From AC-56 sp963798705 (GTDB taxonomy: Bacteria > Actinomycetota > Thermoleophilia > Solirubrobacterales > 70-9): a stretch of DNA of 64,000 nucleotides. Positions 1 through 8,409 of the stretch are shown here, piece after piece. Location: the NCBI GenBank assembly GCA_963798705.1, contig CAWCTW010000003.1, forward strand, positions 660,876 to 724,875, read 5' to 3'. Under the pieces are notes generated by a model. The model had not been told where the DNA came from. It ran no database searches and saw nothing but the letters and a program-made list of their open reading frames with translations. The position numbers and the translations under genes are program-made. Position 1 is the stretch's first letter; each line of letters starts with the position of its first letter.

Positions 1-152
1 CTCGGCTGGGGAGCGAGGAAGCGCAGGAAGATCGACTTCGCGCTGGCGCTCCGAAAGCCCTCGTGGAGTCGTTCGCGGTCGCCTGGCCCGATCGATCGAA
101 TCAACGCCCTGGTCCCGTCTCGCAGCCCGACTATCTGGCCCCCGTTGCTCAT
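1..152 (-). CDS. GNAT family N-acetyltransferase, N-terminal part (runs off the window)
   Basis: The reverse strand from the ATG at 150-152 reads without a stop to the window edge. It gives about 50 residues that look like the beginning of a GNAT acetyltransferase: a short beta strand with RDGTRALIRSIGPGDRERL, then the helix-loop pattern LHEGFRSASAKSIFLRFL. This resembles the LxxGFxxLSxxSxxLRFL motif of GNAT domains found alone or fused to acyl-CoA synthetase-like proteins. The frame stays open upstream of this ATG, so the true start could be earlier, and no strong ribosome site is visible. Substrate unknown because the acetyl-CoA loop lies outside the window. Confidence 0.6.
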   Translation of the reverse strand, partial: MSNGGQIVGLRDGTRALIRSIGPGDRERLHEGFRSASAKSIFLRFLAPQP

Positions 153-162
153 GGACTTCGCG

Positions 163-540
163 TCACCGTAGGGCGTCCGATCGGCACGATCTCCACGTTC
201 TGTTCAGAAATCGCCGCTCACCTGGCCCCTCAGCCACGGGTTCCAGCGTAACGCGCTGACCCAGGCGCTCGAGCTGGCCAACCAGGTGCTTGGCTAGACG
301 CTCGGGCCGCTCGCGGTTGAGGAAATAGTCGCCGCCGAGATCCTCGTCGGGCTTCTCATCCCAGAGGATGTAGTAGGCGCTGACGAGAATCGAGTGGGCG
401 ACGGCGACGATCGCCTTTTGGTGACCGCGGCGGCGCTTGATCGGCGTGTATTGGGCGTTCAGGTAGGTGTCGCGGGTGCGCCCGGCTGCGGAATTGGCAG
501 CCTCGACGAGCGCCGTGCGAAGCCAGCCGGCTCGCTTGCT
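163..540 (-). pseudogene. IS110-family transposase, C-terminal remnant
   Basis: The last ~125 codons of this reverse-strand frame match the C-terminal transposase_20 part of IS110/IS1111 recombinases. Landmarks are KRAGWLRTALVEAANSA, then a TYLNAQY stretch, RRGHQKAIVAVAHSILV and the end QLERLGQRVTLEP. The N-terminal DEDD catalytic half is absent. Homology begins exactly where the TSUP gene stops at 540, so an element was lost or recombined away, leaving only its tail. It cannot transpose by itself. It is clearly different from the IS110 copy at 10.4 kb. Confidence 0.7.
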
Positions 541-1331
541 TAGCCGCCTCCGGTCGAGGGCCCACCGAGCAGCAGGACGTCCACCAGCAGCAGCAGTCCG
601 ATGACGGCGACGATCACGCCGAACGCGTGGGCGAGCGTCGCGGGGCGAACTCTTAACCCGATCCGGCTTCCGGCGAGCGCCCCCACGGCGGCAGTTGCGG
701 CGAGCAGCATCGTGAGTGGCCAGTCCGGCTCCGCGCCCTCGACAAGATGGCTGGCCAGGGCCGCGATGCCCGTGAAGGTGATGATCGCGAGCGACGTCGC
801 GATCGCGCGACGCATCGGCAGATCGAGCAGCATCGTCAGTGCCGGGACGATCACGAAGCCGCCCCCGACTCCGAAGAAGCCCGTCAGCGCGCCGACGCCC
901 AGCCCGCTGGCGCCGACGGCGGGCACCCGTGGCCGAGGACAGCCGCCGTCCTGCTCGACGGCCGGGAGCGCCTTGCCTCCGCGTGCGTACGTGGCTGCGG
1001 CGGCGACCAGCATCAGCGGGACGAACGCGAGCACCAGCGTTCGGGCCCCTACCTGCGTGTTCGCCAGCGTTCCGAGGTAGGCCCCGGCCGCGGCGGGGAC
1101 CGCGAACGCGAACGCGACCCGCCAGCACAGGTTCCCCTCCTTCGCATGAGCGAACGCCCCGACGGAGGCGCCGATGGCCACGACTATCAAGGAGGCGGTC
1201 GTGGCCGGCGTCGCTCCCTGGTCGAGGAGGTAGACGAGCACCGGAAGGGCGAGGATCGCTCCGCCACCCCCAACCGCCCCCACGACGCCGCCGATCACCA
1301 GCCCGAGCGCCGCCGCGAGCACGAGATCCAT
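540..1331 (-). CDS. TSUP (TauE/SafE) family permease
   Basis: A 263-residue integral membrane protein of normal TSUP length, made of two similar halves with about eight hydrophobic helices. The first half opens with the glycine-rich GGVVGAVGGGGA loop near residue 14. The second half repeats it as GFFGVGGGFVIVP around residue 150. Such proteins export sulfite, sulfoacetate or related organosulfonates across the cytoplasmic membrane; the substrate here is not evident. The stop abuts an IS110 remnant, but the length and C-terminal GGPSTGGG tail suggest the protein is complete. It starts at an ATG at 1331 with no obvious co-transcribed partner. Confidence 0.9.
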   Translation of the reverse strand: MDLVLAAALGLVIGGVVGAVGGGGAILALPVLVYLLDQGATPATTASLIVVAIGASVGAFAHAKEGNLCWRVAFAFAVPAAAGAYLGTLANTQVGARTLVLAFVPLMLVAAAATYARGGKALPAVEQDGGCPRPRVPAVGASGLGVGALTGFFGVGGGFVIVPALTMLLDLPMRRAIATSLAIITFTGIAALASHLVEGAEPDWPLTMLLAATAAVGALAGSRIGLRVRPATLAHAFGVIVAVIGLLLLVDVLLLGGPSTGGG

Positions 1332-1472
1332 GACTACCTACCTAGCGATTGTTGGCGCCGAGTCTCTGGCTTGCCGCCAAGAGGAGTGTTCGGCACAAGC
1401 GCGAAGGCCGGGTATGCGATCTCAATGACGATGGAGCTGCCAGCTGATCCGCGACTGGCACTGCACTGAGGT

Positions 1473-1694
1473 CTACTCGTCGGCGTCGTCGAAGTGCTGG
1501 ACGAACATGTCCGAGCCGGGAAAGACCTCGGACTCGTGACCGTCATCCCAGCGCACGAGATATGGCGGCGCCCCCTCCTCGCCCAGCACCTTGAGGATCT
1601 CGCCGTCTCGTTGCGGCTCGCCCTGATGGTGGCCCCGAACCACCAGGCGATCCCCCGGCTTGGCGTGAAGAGTTGGGTGCTCATCGGAAGCCAT
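1473..1694 (-). CDS. DUF1918 domain protein
   Basis: A 73-residue protein with the DUF1918 pattern: GDRLVVRGHHQGEPQRDGEILKVLG, then YLVRWDDGHESEVFPGSD near the C-terminus. Members are small actinobacterial beta-barrel (SH3-like) cytoplasmic proteins of unknown function. The start is fixed by the conserved N-terminus MASDEHPTLHAKPGDRLVV. A second truncated copy lies at 13328-13433 and shares both the N-terminus and the upstream leader. The preceding reverse-strand gene (DUF3303) ends 36 nt upstream, so the two are probably co-transcribed. Confidence 0.85.
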   Translation of the reverse strand: MASDEHPTLHAKPGDRLVVRGHHQGEPQRDGEILKVLGEEGAPPYLVRWDDGHESEVFPGSDMFVQHFDDADE

Positions 1695-1730
1695 ATCCGT
1701 CCTTTCGTCTTCGCTCTGCCGTGGTTTGAG

Positions 1731-2018
1731 TCAGGCAGTCTCCTGGCGGAAACGCTCGACCGTCTCCTCATACGGTTGCTCGTAGACCGCATGGACGTCC
1801 CAGTTGATGATGTCCATGTAGGGCTGCATCAGCTCCGTCAACTCGCGCGGGTCGTCGGTCTCGACCAAAAGGAAACCGGCGCCGCCGCCCGCGAGGCTGT
1901 ACCAGCCGCGGATCTTCTCGGGGTGGTTAAGGCCAGCGTCGTGGGAGGACACGATTCGCTTGCGGACGTCATCGACGTCGACCCCTCGCTGCCACTTAAA
2001 GCGGCAATACCAAAGCAT
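1731..2018 (-). CDS. DUF3303 domain protein
   Basis: A 95-residue protein with the DUF3303 signature: an N-terminal MLWYCRFKWQRGV strand, the central GWYSLAGGGAGFLLVETDD, and the segment ELMQPYMDIINWDVHAVYEQ. The fold is a small ferredoxin-like alpha/beta barrel monomer related to stress-response dimeric proteins; no activity is established. A GAGG purine stretch lies about 14 nt before the ATG at 2018. It leads the DUF1918 gene in a likely two-gene transcript. Confidence 0.85.
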   Translation of the reverse strand: MLWYCRFKWQRGVDVDDVRKRIVSSHDAGLNHPEKIRGWYSLAGGGAGFLLVETDDPRELTELMQPYMDIINWDVHAVYEQPYEETVERFRQETA

Positions 2019-2168
2019 GAATTTCTCCTTCCTCGAACCTGCCTCCTCCCCGCTCGCGGGCAGGACCCGAGAGGCACCTTACCCGCAGTCCTGGGCTCGA
2101 CGAGCGTCCGCTGGTCGACGCACACCCGGCGCTCCACCAGCTACCGCGCTACGCCGGCGTCTCGGGCA

Positions 2169-2417
2169 TCAGTCGCTGCCGACGACCTCCACATCGGAGC
2201 CGTGTGGGTCGCCACCCGCTCCCTCGATCTCGCGGCGCGCTCGATCGACCGCCTCGAATTCGTTCTCGGCCTGCACCCTCAGGTGGTGGTGGCGGCGCCG
2301 AGCGTCAACCGGCGTAGGACCGCCCCGGGCCCTGTAGATGCCGCGCCGAAACAGCTCGACGATCACATAGGGCGCCAGTGCGCCTTGCCACGTCAGTCGG
2401 TAGCTGTGAACGCTCAT
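2169..2417 (-). CDS. Small protein of unknown function
   Basis: An 82-residue reverse-strand reading frame starting at the ATG at 2417 (MSVHSYRLTWQGALAPYV). It has a basic middle (histidine/arginine-rich RRRHHHLRVQ) and an acidic helical end. The internal pattern AENEFEAVDRARREIE looks like a true amphipathic helix, which favours coding. I recognise no family. The frame stays open upstream to 2693, but that extension is low-complexity and proline/arginine-rich, so I prefer the shorter start. Confidence 0.45.
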   Translation of the reverse strand: MSVHSYRLTWQGALAPYVIVELFRRGIYRARGGPTPVDARRRHHHLRVQAENEFEAVDRARREIEGAGGDPHGSDVEVVGSD

Positions 2418-2832
2418 CCGCCGTACCCGTGGGCGCAGGCTATCGGGGCCAGGACCGGGAAATGAGGAGGCGGCGGCAAGTTCGTACGCGATGGCGCGCA
2501 ATCGGCCGTCGACTTGGCACCTCCGTAGCACGCCTCCCTCGGACGGGGGAGGGTCCAGGGCACAGCGCTGTAGCGCCTGATGACCGCCGGGTGGCAGATG
2601 GCGCGGGTCGACTAAAGATCGACTTTGAGTAACCGAACGCAAGAGGCCCCGGCCGACGCGATCCGACCGGGGGAGAGAGACGACGCAGACCAAGGCAGAG
2701 CCAACAGGTACCGCCGTGAGGGCCCTCTTCCAAGGGCGCTGCCACCCATGGATCGGTTTGGCAGCGATCCGAAAGGGATACGACTCTCGGCGGACCTGCG
2801 CCGCGAACAGACGGGCTACATTCGCGGCCGCG
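2418..2832. other. Intergenic stretch before the IS256 element
   Basis: About 415 bases with no convincing gene on either strand. Long open frames exist but have shadow-like composition. The IS256 left end and its target duplication lie at its right edge. Confidence 0.4.
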
Positions 2833-2859
2833 GGTCACGTCCCATAGCGTGGTGTAGGA
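2833..2859 (+). repeat. IS256 left terminal inverted repeat
   Basis: Outer bases GGTCACGTCCCA, then CGTGGTGTAGGA. It pairs with the reverse complement of 4221-4247 with a few mismatches. Confidence 0.7.
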
Positions 2860-2956
2860 CCGGGTCGGACGGAACTTCGTCGCCGACGTAGTTCCGGCCA
2901 CCGCGGCGCCCGATGATCGTCGGTCTATTCCACGGATCGACGAGAGGAGCACCACG

Positions 2957-4183
2957 ATGGCCGAGAACAAGAGAATGACGGCAGAGGAGGTCGTCAGCTA
3001 CCTGCAAGAGGGCGACGGAGCCGACTTCGTGCGCGAGTCGCTTCGCTGGATGGTCGGCGAGCTGATGGAGGCCGAGGTCTCAGGGCTGATCGGCGCCGAG
3101 CACGGCGAGCGCACCGCCGACCGCGCCACCCACCGAAACGGCTACCGCCCGCGGCGCTGGGACACCCGCGCCGGCGAGCTCGAGCTGCAGATCCCGAAGC
3201 TGAGGCGAGGCAGCTACTTCCCGAGCTTCCTCGAGCCGCGCAAGCGATCCGAGCAGGCGCTCCTTAACGTCGTCCAGCAGGCCTACGTCTGCGGCGTCTC
3301 GACCCGCAAGGTCGACCAGCTGGTCGAGTCGCTCGGGCTGCGGATCTCGCGCTCGGAGGTCTCACGGATCTCGAAGGGACTCGATGAGCAGGTCACCGCC
3401 TTCCGCACCCGGCCGCTCGAGGGCCGCTATCCCTACCTGTGGCTCGACGCCAAGGTCGAGAAGGTCCGCGACGGCGGCCGGGTGCGCCGCAAGGCGCTCG
3501 TGATCGCCCACGCGGTCCATGAGACGGGCCGGCGAGAGGTGCTGGCACTCGACGTCGGCGAGGCCGAGACCGAGGCGTTTTGGCGCCAGTTCCTGCGCGA
3601 CCTGGTCAAGCGCGGCCTGGTCGGAGTCCAGCTCGCGGTCTCCGACGCCCACCCGGGCTTAAAGGCGGCGATCGCCCAGGTGCTGGGCTGTCCGTGGCAG
3701 CGCTGCACGGTCCACTTCCTCCGCGACTGCCTCGGCCATTGCCGCCGCGACGAGCACGGGATGGTGGCGGCGCTGATCAGGCCGATCTTCAACCAGCCGA
3801 CCCGCGAGGAGGCCCGCGACCGCCTCTCGGAGGCGGTGGCGGCGCTCGAGGGCCGACTCGACAAGGTTGCGGCGATGCTCGAGGAGGCCGAGGAGGACAT
3901 CCTCGCCTTCTATGCCTTCCCCGCCGCCCACCGCAGGAAGCTGCGCTCGACCAACCCGCTCGAACGCCTGAACCGCGAGATCGGTCGCCGCACCGACGTC
4001 GTCGGGATCTTCCCCGACGATCGCTCGCTCGTCCGCCTCGCCTCGATGCTGGCGATCGAGCAGAACGACGAGTGGTTGGTCGGGCGGCGCTACCTGAGCA
4101 ACGAGTCGATCGCCCTCGTCCTCGAGGACGAGGGCGATCGCATCGAAGCTCCGAAGGAGGTGAAAGAGCTCCAGGCGGTCTGA
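2957..4183 (+). CDS. IS256-family (Mutator-type) transposase
   Basis: A 408-residue transposase of full family length. The DDE catalytic triad is visible: D164 in LWLDAKVEK, D230 in AVSDAHPGL and E336 in NPLERLNREI. The C(2)H-like CTVHFLRDCLGH motif lies between them (near residue 250). The N-terminal GERTADRATHRNGYRPR region is the conserved DNA-binding start of this family. A GAGAGGAGC ribosome site precedes the ATG. The coding sequence fills the element between the two inverted repeats, and there are no frameshifts, unlike the IS110 and IS21 copies in this window. Confidence 0.95.
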   Translation: MAENKRMTAEEVVSYLQEGDGADFVRESLRWMVGELMEAEVSGLIGAEHGERTADRATHRNGYRPRRWDTRAGELELQIPKLRRGSYFPSFLEPRKRSEQALLNVVQQAYVCGVSTRKVDQLVESLGLRISRSEVSRISKGLDEQVTAFRTRPLEGRYPYLWLDAKVEKVRDGGRVRRKALVIAHAVHETGRREVLALDVGEAETEAFWRQFLRDLVKRGLVGVQLAVSDAHPGLKAAIAQVLGCPWQRCTVHFLRDCLGHCRRDEHGMVAALIRPIFNQPTREEARDRLSEAVAALEGRLDKVAAMLEEAEEDILAFYAFPAAHRRKLRSTNPLERLNREIGRRTDVVGIFPDDRSLVRLASMLAIEQNDEWLVGRRYLSNESIALVLEDEGDRIEAPKEVKELQAV

Positions 4184-4220
4184 GCAGCCGAACGTCTCAC
4201 CGAGGATCGTGGGTGCCGAC

Positions 4221-4247
4221 TCTTACACCACGTCCTGGGACTTGACT
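4221..4247 (-). repeat. IS256 right terminal inverted repeat
   Basis: Reverse complement reads AGTCAAGTCCCA then CGTGGTGTAAGA, matching the left end at 2833-2859. CGGCCGCG follows at 4248-4255. Confidence 0.7.
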
Positions 4248-4452
4248 CGGCCGCGCGCGCCAAAGCAGCCGCAGCTCGTCAGACTTTGGCCGCTTTGCGG
4301 CTGCGCGAAGGCTCTGCGCCCGTCGCACCAGAACGCCTCACCGGATGTCGTTTGCGTCGTACACGCTCACGCCTGAGCTCCTTCATCACGGCCGACATCA
4401 AGCGGCGAGGCATGTGCGTCTCCTCGGTTCCACGGTTCGCGCCCGACCCATC

Positions 4453-4646
4453 TTACGCAAGCGCTTCGATTCGCTGGATCTCCGCGAGCAGCGCCCGAAA
4501 GCCCTCGCGGCAGCCGCGGCGGTAATCGTCTTCTTCGAGGTAACGGCCTGGCGCGAGTGAGTCGAGCGCGTAGCGACGAAGGTCCTCGACCGCCTGGTCA
4601 AGGTCGCCGAGGAGGCGAGGTTGGCAGCGCTCGAGCAGGGACCCAT
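4453..4646 (-). pseudogene. Truncated paralogue of the 13.5-kb small helical protein
   Basis: Reverse-strand translation gives EDLRRYALDSLAPGRYLEED and DYRRGCREGFRALLAEI before a TAA at 4453-4455. The C-terminal half of the intact gene at 13541-13840 has EDLRRYALDSLAPRRYLEED and DYLRGYREGFQAVLADI. No ATG in this frame precedes the homology and a stop lies just upstream, so the N-terminal half is missing. An alternative ATG at 4646 is in a different frame, suggesting a frameshift. Function unknown for the family. Confidence 0.6.
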
Positions 4647-4724
4647 GAGGGTCTGTTCACGCGATCAGGCAGGGCGGCTCGTCCCGACCTCCAAGTGACC
4701 CCCCTGAGCTCGCGTCCAACCCCA

Positions 4725-4800
4725 CCTTGAAAATCGGAGGATCGAGGGACTGAAGCTTCGATCTGAATAGGGCGGTAGACCCCGCCTCGGAACAGCGCGA
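4725..4800 (+). repeat. Dispersed non-coding repeat, copy A
   Basis: Shares TGAAAATCGGAGGATC, TGAAGCTTCGATCTGAATAG and GGCGGTAGACCCCGCCT with other copies, most closely copy D at 16.6 kb. The GGCGG...CCGCC arms form a short hairpin. See the repeat family finding. Confidence 0.65.
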
Positions 4801-4893
4801 CCTAATCACCCGGGCGATTTGCGCTCCCTCCCGCTCTCATTCTGCATCCCGTGAGGCTTGTCTTCTGCGCTTACGAGACGCACCGAGGCGTTC

Positions 4894-4977
4894 CTAGACG
4901 GATCGGTAGCGCGCGAGGAACTCCCCGGTGGTGATGACGAGCTCATTGCCCGCCCCGTCGACGTTCGCCCGCGACAT
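4894..4977 (-). pseudogene. SnoaL-type leader fused to an unknown tail (remnant)
   Basis: A 27-codon frame begins MSRANVDGAGNELVITTGEF three bases after the stop of the SnoaL gene at 4981-5382. The junction TAG-GCG-ATG and the MSRxNV start repeat the arrangement of the SnoaL tandem arrays. The NTF2 fold is missing. It is most simply the start of a third array member joined by deletion to unrelated sequence; a real micro-protein is possible but unsupported. Confidence 0.45.
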
Positions 4978-4980
4978 CGC

Positions 4981-5382
4981 CTACTCCGTCAGCCCCGCGG
5001 CTTCGAGGGCCTCCTGCCACCCGAGGAAGCCGTGGGCGCGGACGATCTTTCCGCCCCGAACCAAGAAATGGATCGCGAACTCCTGGTCGAGTTCGACCTG
5101 GCTTGCGCCTCCCCGCAGTCGGGCCCGTCTCAACCACATCGCCCCATCGCCCAGATCACGAACCTCGCTTTCCTCGACGCGAAACAGATCCCAGGCCTCC
5201 CAGTTCGAGGCGAAGCCGTCGGAGACATCCTCGCGTCCGCGGTAAACGGCGCGCTCGACGGCGGCCGGGCGGCCGGGCGCCCATTCGATCTCGGCATCGA
5301 AGCTCTCGCTCAGGCCAGCGAGGTCCCTGCGGTTGAAGGCGTCGATGGCAGCCCGAACCAACTCGACGTTCTCCCGCGACAT
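4981..5382 (-). CDS. SnoaL-like (NTF2 superfamily) protein
   Basis: A 133-residue protein starting MSRENVELVRAAIDAFNRRD. The pattern is an N-terminal helix pair, the FDAEIEWAPG strand, the VYRGREDV loop, and beta sheet ending HGFLGWQEALEAAGLTE. This is the cone-shaped NTF2/SnoaL fold of small cytoplasmic proteins, which includes polyketide cyclases and isomerases. No catalytic residues can be assigned. The start lies 2 nt after the stop of the upstream paralogue (5385-5777), so the pair is translationally coupled and probably arose by tandem duplication. Confidence 0.85.
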   Translation of the reverse strand: MSRENVELVRAAIDAFNRRDLAGLSESFDAEIEWAPGRPAAVERAVYRGREDVSDGFASNWEAWDLFRVEESEVRDLGDGAMWLRRARLRGGASQVELDQEFAIHFLVRGGKIVRAHGFLGWQEALEAAGLTE

Positions 5383-5384
5383 CG

Positions 5385-5777
5385 CTAATGCCTAAGTCCG
5401 GCGGCTTCGAGGGCTTCCTCCCTGTTCCGGAAGGCCTGTTCCCTCACACACCGCCCGTTCTTGATCGTGAAGAGGAAGGCGAACTGGTCACGGTCCTCCA
5501 TCGTAATCTGGCTCGTCGGGCCGGTTCCGGTGACCTGGGCAACCGCGACCACCTGGTCCCCGGCGTCGATCAGTTCCACCGGCACGACGTCGTAGCCGGA
5601 CAGGGTCTTCTGGTTTTCCTCGTAGATCAGCCGGATGGCCTCGTTGCCGCGGTGGGTTCCCAGCAAAAGCGTCTCGAACACCGCGTCCGGATCGTAGAAC
5701 TCGACCAGAGCATCGAGGTCACCCCGGTTGTGCGCGGCGAATCCGGCCCGGACAAGCTCGACGTTCTCCCGCGACAT
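5385..5777 (-). CDS. SnoaL-like (NTF2 superfamily) protein
   Basis: A 130-residue SnoaL-like protein, MSRENVELVRAGFAAHNRGD to EEALEAAGLRH, with the strand FYDPDAVFETLLLGTHRG in the middle. The ATG at 5777 is chosen over a longer frame (to 5876) because MSRENVE is the start of every paralogue here. GATACT stands exactly 9 nt upstream (5787-5792), as before the first genes of the two other SnoaL transcription units. First gene of a two-gene unit with 4981-5382. Function unknown beyond the fold. Confidence 0.85.
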   Translation of the reverse strand: MSRENVELVRAGFAAHNRGDLDALVEFYDPDAVFETLLLGTHRGNEAIRLIYEENQKTLSGYDVVPVELIDAGDQVVAVAQVTGTGPTSQITMEDRDQFAFLFTIKNGRCVREQAFRNREEALEAAGLRH

Positions 5778-5800
5778 CGCCCGCCCAGTATCCCGCGTTG
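5778..5800 (-). promoter_or_regulatory. Conserved upstream element of SnoaL genes (putative near-leaderless promoter)
   Basis: Reverse strand reads CGCGGGATACTGGGCGGGCG directly before the ATG. The GATACT hexamer resembles an actinobacterial -10 box and its spacing to the ATG (9 nt) is identical at 8.79 and 12.96 kb. No Shine-Dalgarno sequence is present. Inferred, not proven. Confidence 0.45.
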
Positions 5801-5840
5801 CCCCGAGTCCGCGAGAGCCACGGCCCCCAGGAGTTAGTCG

Positions 5841-5970
5841 GGTTCCGAAACCGGAGGATTCTGAGAAGAGGCTCATTCGCCAGAGACGGCGGTAGACCCT
5901 GCCTAGAAATCACTCGGGCTGGAATTGCAGGGTTGTCTCATACGCAAGCGGCTCCGCGAACAGGGCGGGC
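5841..5970 (+). repeat. Dispersed non-coding repeat, copy B
   Basis: Long copy: CCGAAACCGGAGGATTCTG, GGCTCATTCGCC, GAGACGGCGGTAGACCCTGCCT, GAAATCACTCGGGCTGG and CGCAAGCGGCTC in order. It aligns over its whole length with copy E at 55.4 kb. Confidence 0.7.
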
Positions 5971-6193
5971 TCGGCTGGCGGGAGCCATCCGCTGGTCACC
6001 CGTCGAGATCTCGGCCAGACGACTCAGCGCTCAGATGTCCCGTGAAACCGGGGGAACTCCAGGATGCGGTCTTGTCGACCCAGACCCATTCCCGGTCGCG
6101 AACCCGAATCGCATAGGCTCCAGGCCGTAACGCGCCGGGGAGCGCCCGGCAGACGGATCGGCGGGCGCAGGCTCTTGACGGGAAGGAGAGAGC

Positions 6194-8308
6194 ATGGACC
6201 ACGATGTGGATCGGATTCGGTGCCGCCGCGCCCGGGCTGTCCTTGGCATGGCGATCGCGTGCGCAGCGGTGGCGATCGGTTTGACCGCCGCGCCATCCGG
6301 CGCCGCAGCCAACGCCCCGGCGGGCGACTGCCAGCCGTTCGCGAGCAAGCCCTGTCTGCTGCCCTTCCCCAATGACCTGTTCACGAAGCCAGCGAAGGGA
6401 AGCCGGACGCGTCTGCGGGTGGATCTTCCCCAGGCGGCGATGCCGACCAACCAGGATGGCGCGCAGATCGACGTCGGCCCGTATGACCGAAACGACGGCT
6501 TCAGTCCCGGAAGCGCGATCGTGGTCCGCGTTCCCGGCCTCGACAACCCGAAGGCCCTGAGCCGGACCAAGGCGGTGCCGCTCACCAACATGTCGAAGAG
6601 CTTCAAGAAGAACGCACCGATCGTGCTCATCGACGCGAAGACGGGCAAGCGGCAGCTGATCTGGGTCGAGATCGACTCCAACGCCGCCAGCGCACGGGAC
6701 ACCACCCTCCTGATCCACCCGGGGAAGAACCTCGACTACACGCACCGCTACATCGTCGCCATGCGCAAGCTGAAGAACGCAAACGGCGACAAGCTCAAGG
6801 CTCCGCGCTGGTTCGCGAAGCTGCGTGATCGCAAGCGGCTGCCTCGGAACGAGCGCTCGCAGAAGTCGCGCTACAAGTCGATCTTCAAGGCGCTGAAGAA
6901 GGCCGGCATCAATCGCGGCAACCTGTACGAGGCGTGGGACTTCACCGTGGGCAGCCGCAAGAGCCTCACCAACAGCGTGCTTCACATCCGCAACGCTGCC
7001 TTCGGTGGACTAGGTGACACCAACCTCGCCGACGGCAAGGTCGACGGACGCGCGCCCGCCTTCCACGTCGACAACGTCGACGAGAACCCGGCGCCCGGCA
7101 TCGCCGAGTACGTGACCGGGACATTCCGCGTCCCCTGCTATCTCAAAGCGAACGGTTGCCCAACCGGCTCGGGCTTCAACTACTCCTCCGGCAAGCGCTA
7201 CGCGGCCCCGCAGCAGAAGCCCGGCAACGTTGCGAAGCCGACCTTCTACTGCATCGTTCCGAAGACGGCGACCCCTGCGAATCCCGGTCGCGGCTCCCTG
7301 TATGGCCACGGGCTGCTGCTATCGGGGACGCAGATCACGTTTGACTACATCGAGGCGTTCGCACGGGAGCACAACTTCGTCATCTGCGCCACCGACTGGT
7401 GGGGCATGTCGAGCGCCGACGTGCCGTACGACATCAGCGCCCTTCAGGACCTGAACAAGTTCCCGCCGGTGGTCGATCGCCTCCAGCAGGGTTTCCTCAA
7501 CACCCTGTTTCTTTCCCGGCTGATGCGAACCAAGGACGGGCTGGCCTCCAACCCGGCGTTCCAGGAGAATGGCAAGCCGCTGTTCGACACGTCGAGCACG
7601 TACTACTACGGCAATAGCCAAGGCGGGATCCTTGGCGGGGCGCTGACCGCGATCGCCCCCGACTTCACCCATTCGGTCCTCGGCGCCACCGGAATGGACT
7701 TCGGCGGGCTGCTGCTCCAGCGCAGCACCGACTTCACCGCCTACGCCACCTTCCTCTACGGCAGCGGTGGAGCGGGCGGCTATCCGGACACCTCGATCCA
7801 CCCGCTGCTCCTCTCCCTGGTGGAGCAGCTGTGGCAACGCGGCGAGGCGGCGGGTTATGCAGCGCGCATGACCTCGGACCCGCTTCGCAACACGCCCGCG
7901 CACGAGGTATTGATGGAGACCGCGTACGGCGACTTCGAGGTCAGCCAGTACGCGGCATCCGTCGAGGCACGGACGATCGGGGCAAAGGTCCACGAGCCGG
8001 CGCTAAACATCCCGCCCCGAAACCAGGACCGCAACCTGTTCTACAAGGTCCCGGCGATCCCGAGCTACCCCTACGATGGCTCGGGAATCGTGATCTGGGA
8101 CACTGGCCCGAGGCTGGTGCAGCCGCCGCCGATCACCAACACGGCCCCGATCGCCAGCGACGTGCCGCCCCTCAATCTGAACCCCCACACTGATCCGCGG
8201 AACACGCCGGCGGCACGCACCCAGATGTCGGCCTTCCTGAGGCCGAACGGGAAGATCGTCGACACCTGCCACGGCGATCCCTGCCACGCGATCCACTACA
8301 CGCCCTGA
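6194..8308 (+). CDS. Secreted lipase-like alpha/beta hydrolase
   Basis: A 704-residue exported protein. The first ~40 residues form a signal peptide: arginine-rich start, hydrophobic AVLGMAIACAAVAIGLTAA, then an Ala-rich cleavage region. The mature part begins GDCQPFASKPCLLPFPNDLF, resembling large bacterial lipase/virulence-factor lipase N-domains. The nucleophile elbow YYYGNSQGGILGG lies at about residues 471-483. Before it, YGHGLLLSGT and CATDWWGMS fit an oxyanion-hole region. Candidate catalytic His residues occur in the C-terminal CHGDPCHAIHYTP. It probably hydrolyses extracellular esters. GGAAGGAG stands 7 nt before the ATG. The reading frame is intact over 2.1 kb, unlike many neighbours. 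Confidence 0.8.
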   Translation: MDHDVDRIRCRRARAVLGMAIACAAVAIGLTAAPSGAAANAPAGDCQPFASKPCLLPFPNDLFTKPAKGSRTRLRVDLPQAAMPTNQDGAQIDVGPYDRNDGFSPGSAIVVRVPGLDNPKALSRTKAVPLTNMSKSFKKNAPIVLIDAKTGKRQLIWVEIDSNAASARDTTLLIHPGKNLDYTHRYIVAMRKLKNANGDKLKAPRWFAKLRDRKRLPRNERSQKSRYKSIFKALKKAGINRGNLYEAWDFTVGSRKSLTNSVLHIRNAAFGGLGDTNLADGKVDGRAPAFHVDNVDENPAPGIAEYVTGTFRVPCYLKANGCPTGSGFNYSSGKRYAAPQQKPGNVAKPTFYCIVPKTATPANPGRGSLYGHGLLLSGTQITFDYIEAFAREHNFVICATDWWGMSSADVPYDISALQDLNKFPPVVDRLQQGFLNTLFLSRLMRTKDGLASNPAFQENGKPLFDTSSTYYYGNSQGGILGGALTAIAPDFTHSVLGATGMDFGGLLLQRSTDFTAYATFLYGSGGAGGYPDTSIHPLLLSLVEQLWQRGEAAGYAARMTSDPLRNTPAHEVLMETAYGDFEVSQYAASVEARTIGAKVHEPALNIPPRNQDRNLFYKVPAIPSYPYDGSGIVIWDTGPRLVQPPPITNTAPIASDVPPLNLNPHTDPRNTPAARTQMSAFLRPNGKIVDTCHGDPCHAIHYTP

Positions 8309-8409
8309 GCCAGGGTGCCCGGTAAGCGGACTCGGCTGGCGAAGCTGGTCATCCGCCGGCAGCGCGCTGGGATCCGAGCGCGACCAGCGACTACAGCTGA
8401 GCGGCTCGC

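Larger units (their letters stand above)
2833..4247 (+). mobile_element. IS256-family insertion sequence with target duplication
   Basis: Imperfect inverted repeats of about 27 bases bound the element at 2833-2859 and 4221-4247. They share GTCCCA, CGTGGTGTA and the terminal GTCA. The 8-base sequence CGGCCGCG sits directly outside both ends (2825-2832 and 4248-4255), as expected for the 8-9 base target duplication of IS256 transposition. The single transposase gene is uninterrupted. Intact ends, target duplication and open reading frame suggest a recent, possibly active insertion. The duplication is GC-rich and palindromic, so chance agreement is not fully excluded. Confidence 0.8.

Noticed and set aside
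163..1128. A 321-codon reverse-strand frame covering the TSUP gene
   Set aside because: Only its C-terminal 125 codons (IS110 remnant) are coding. The rest is the shadow of the intact TSUP permease.
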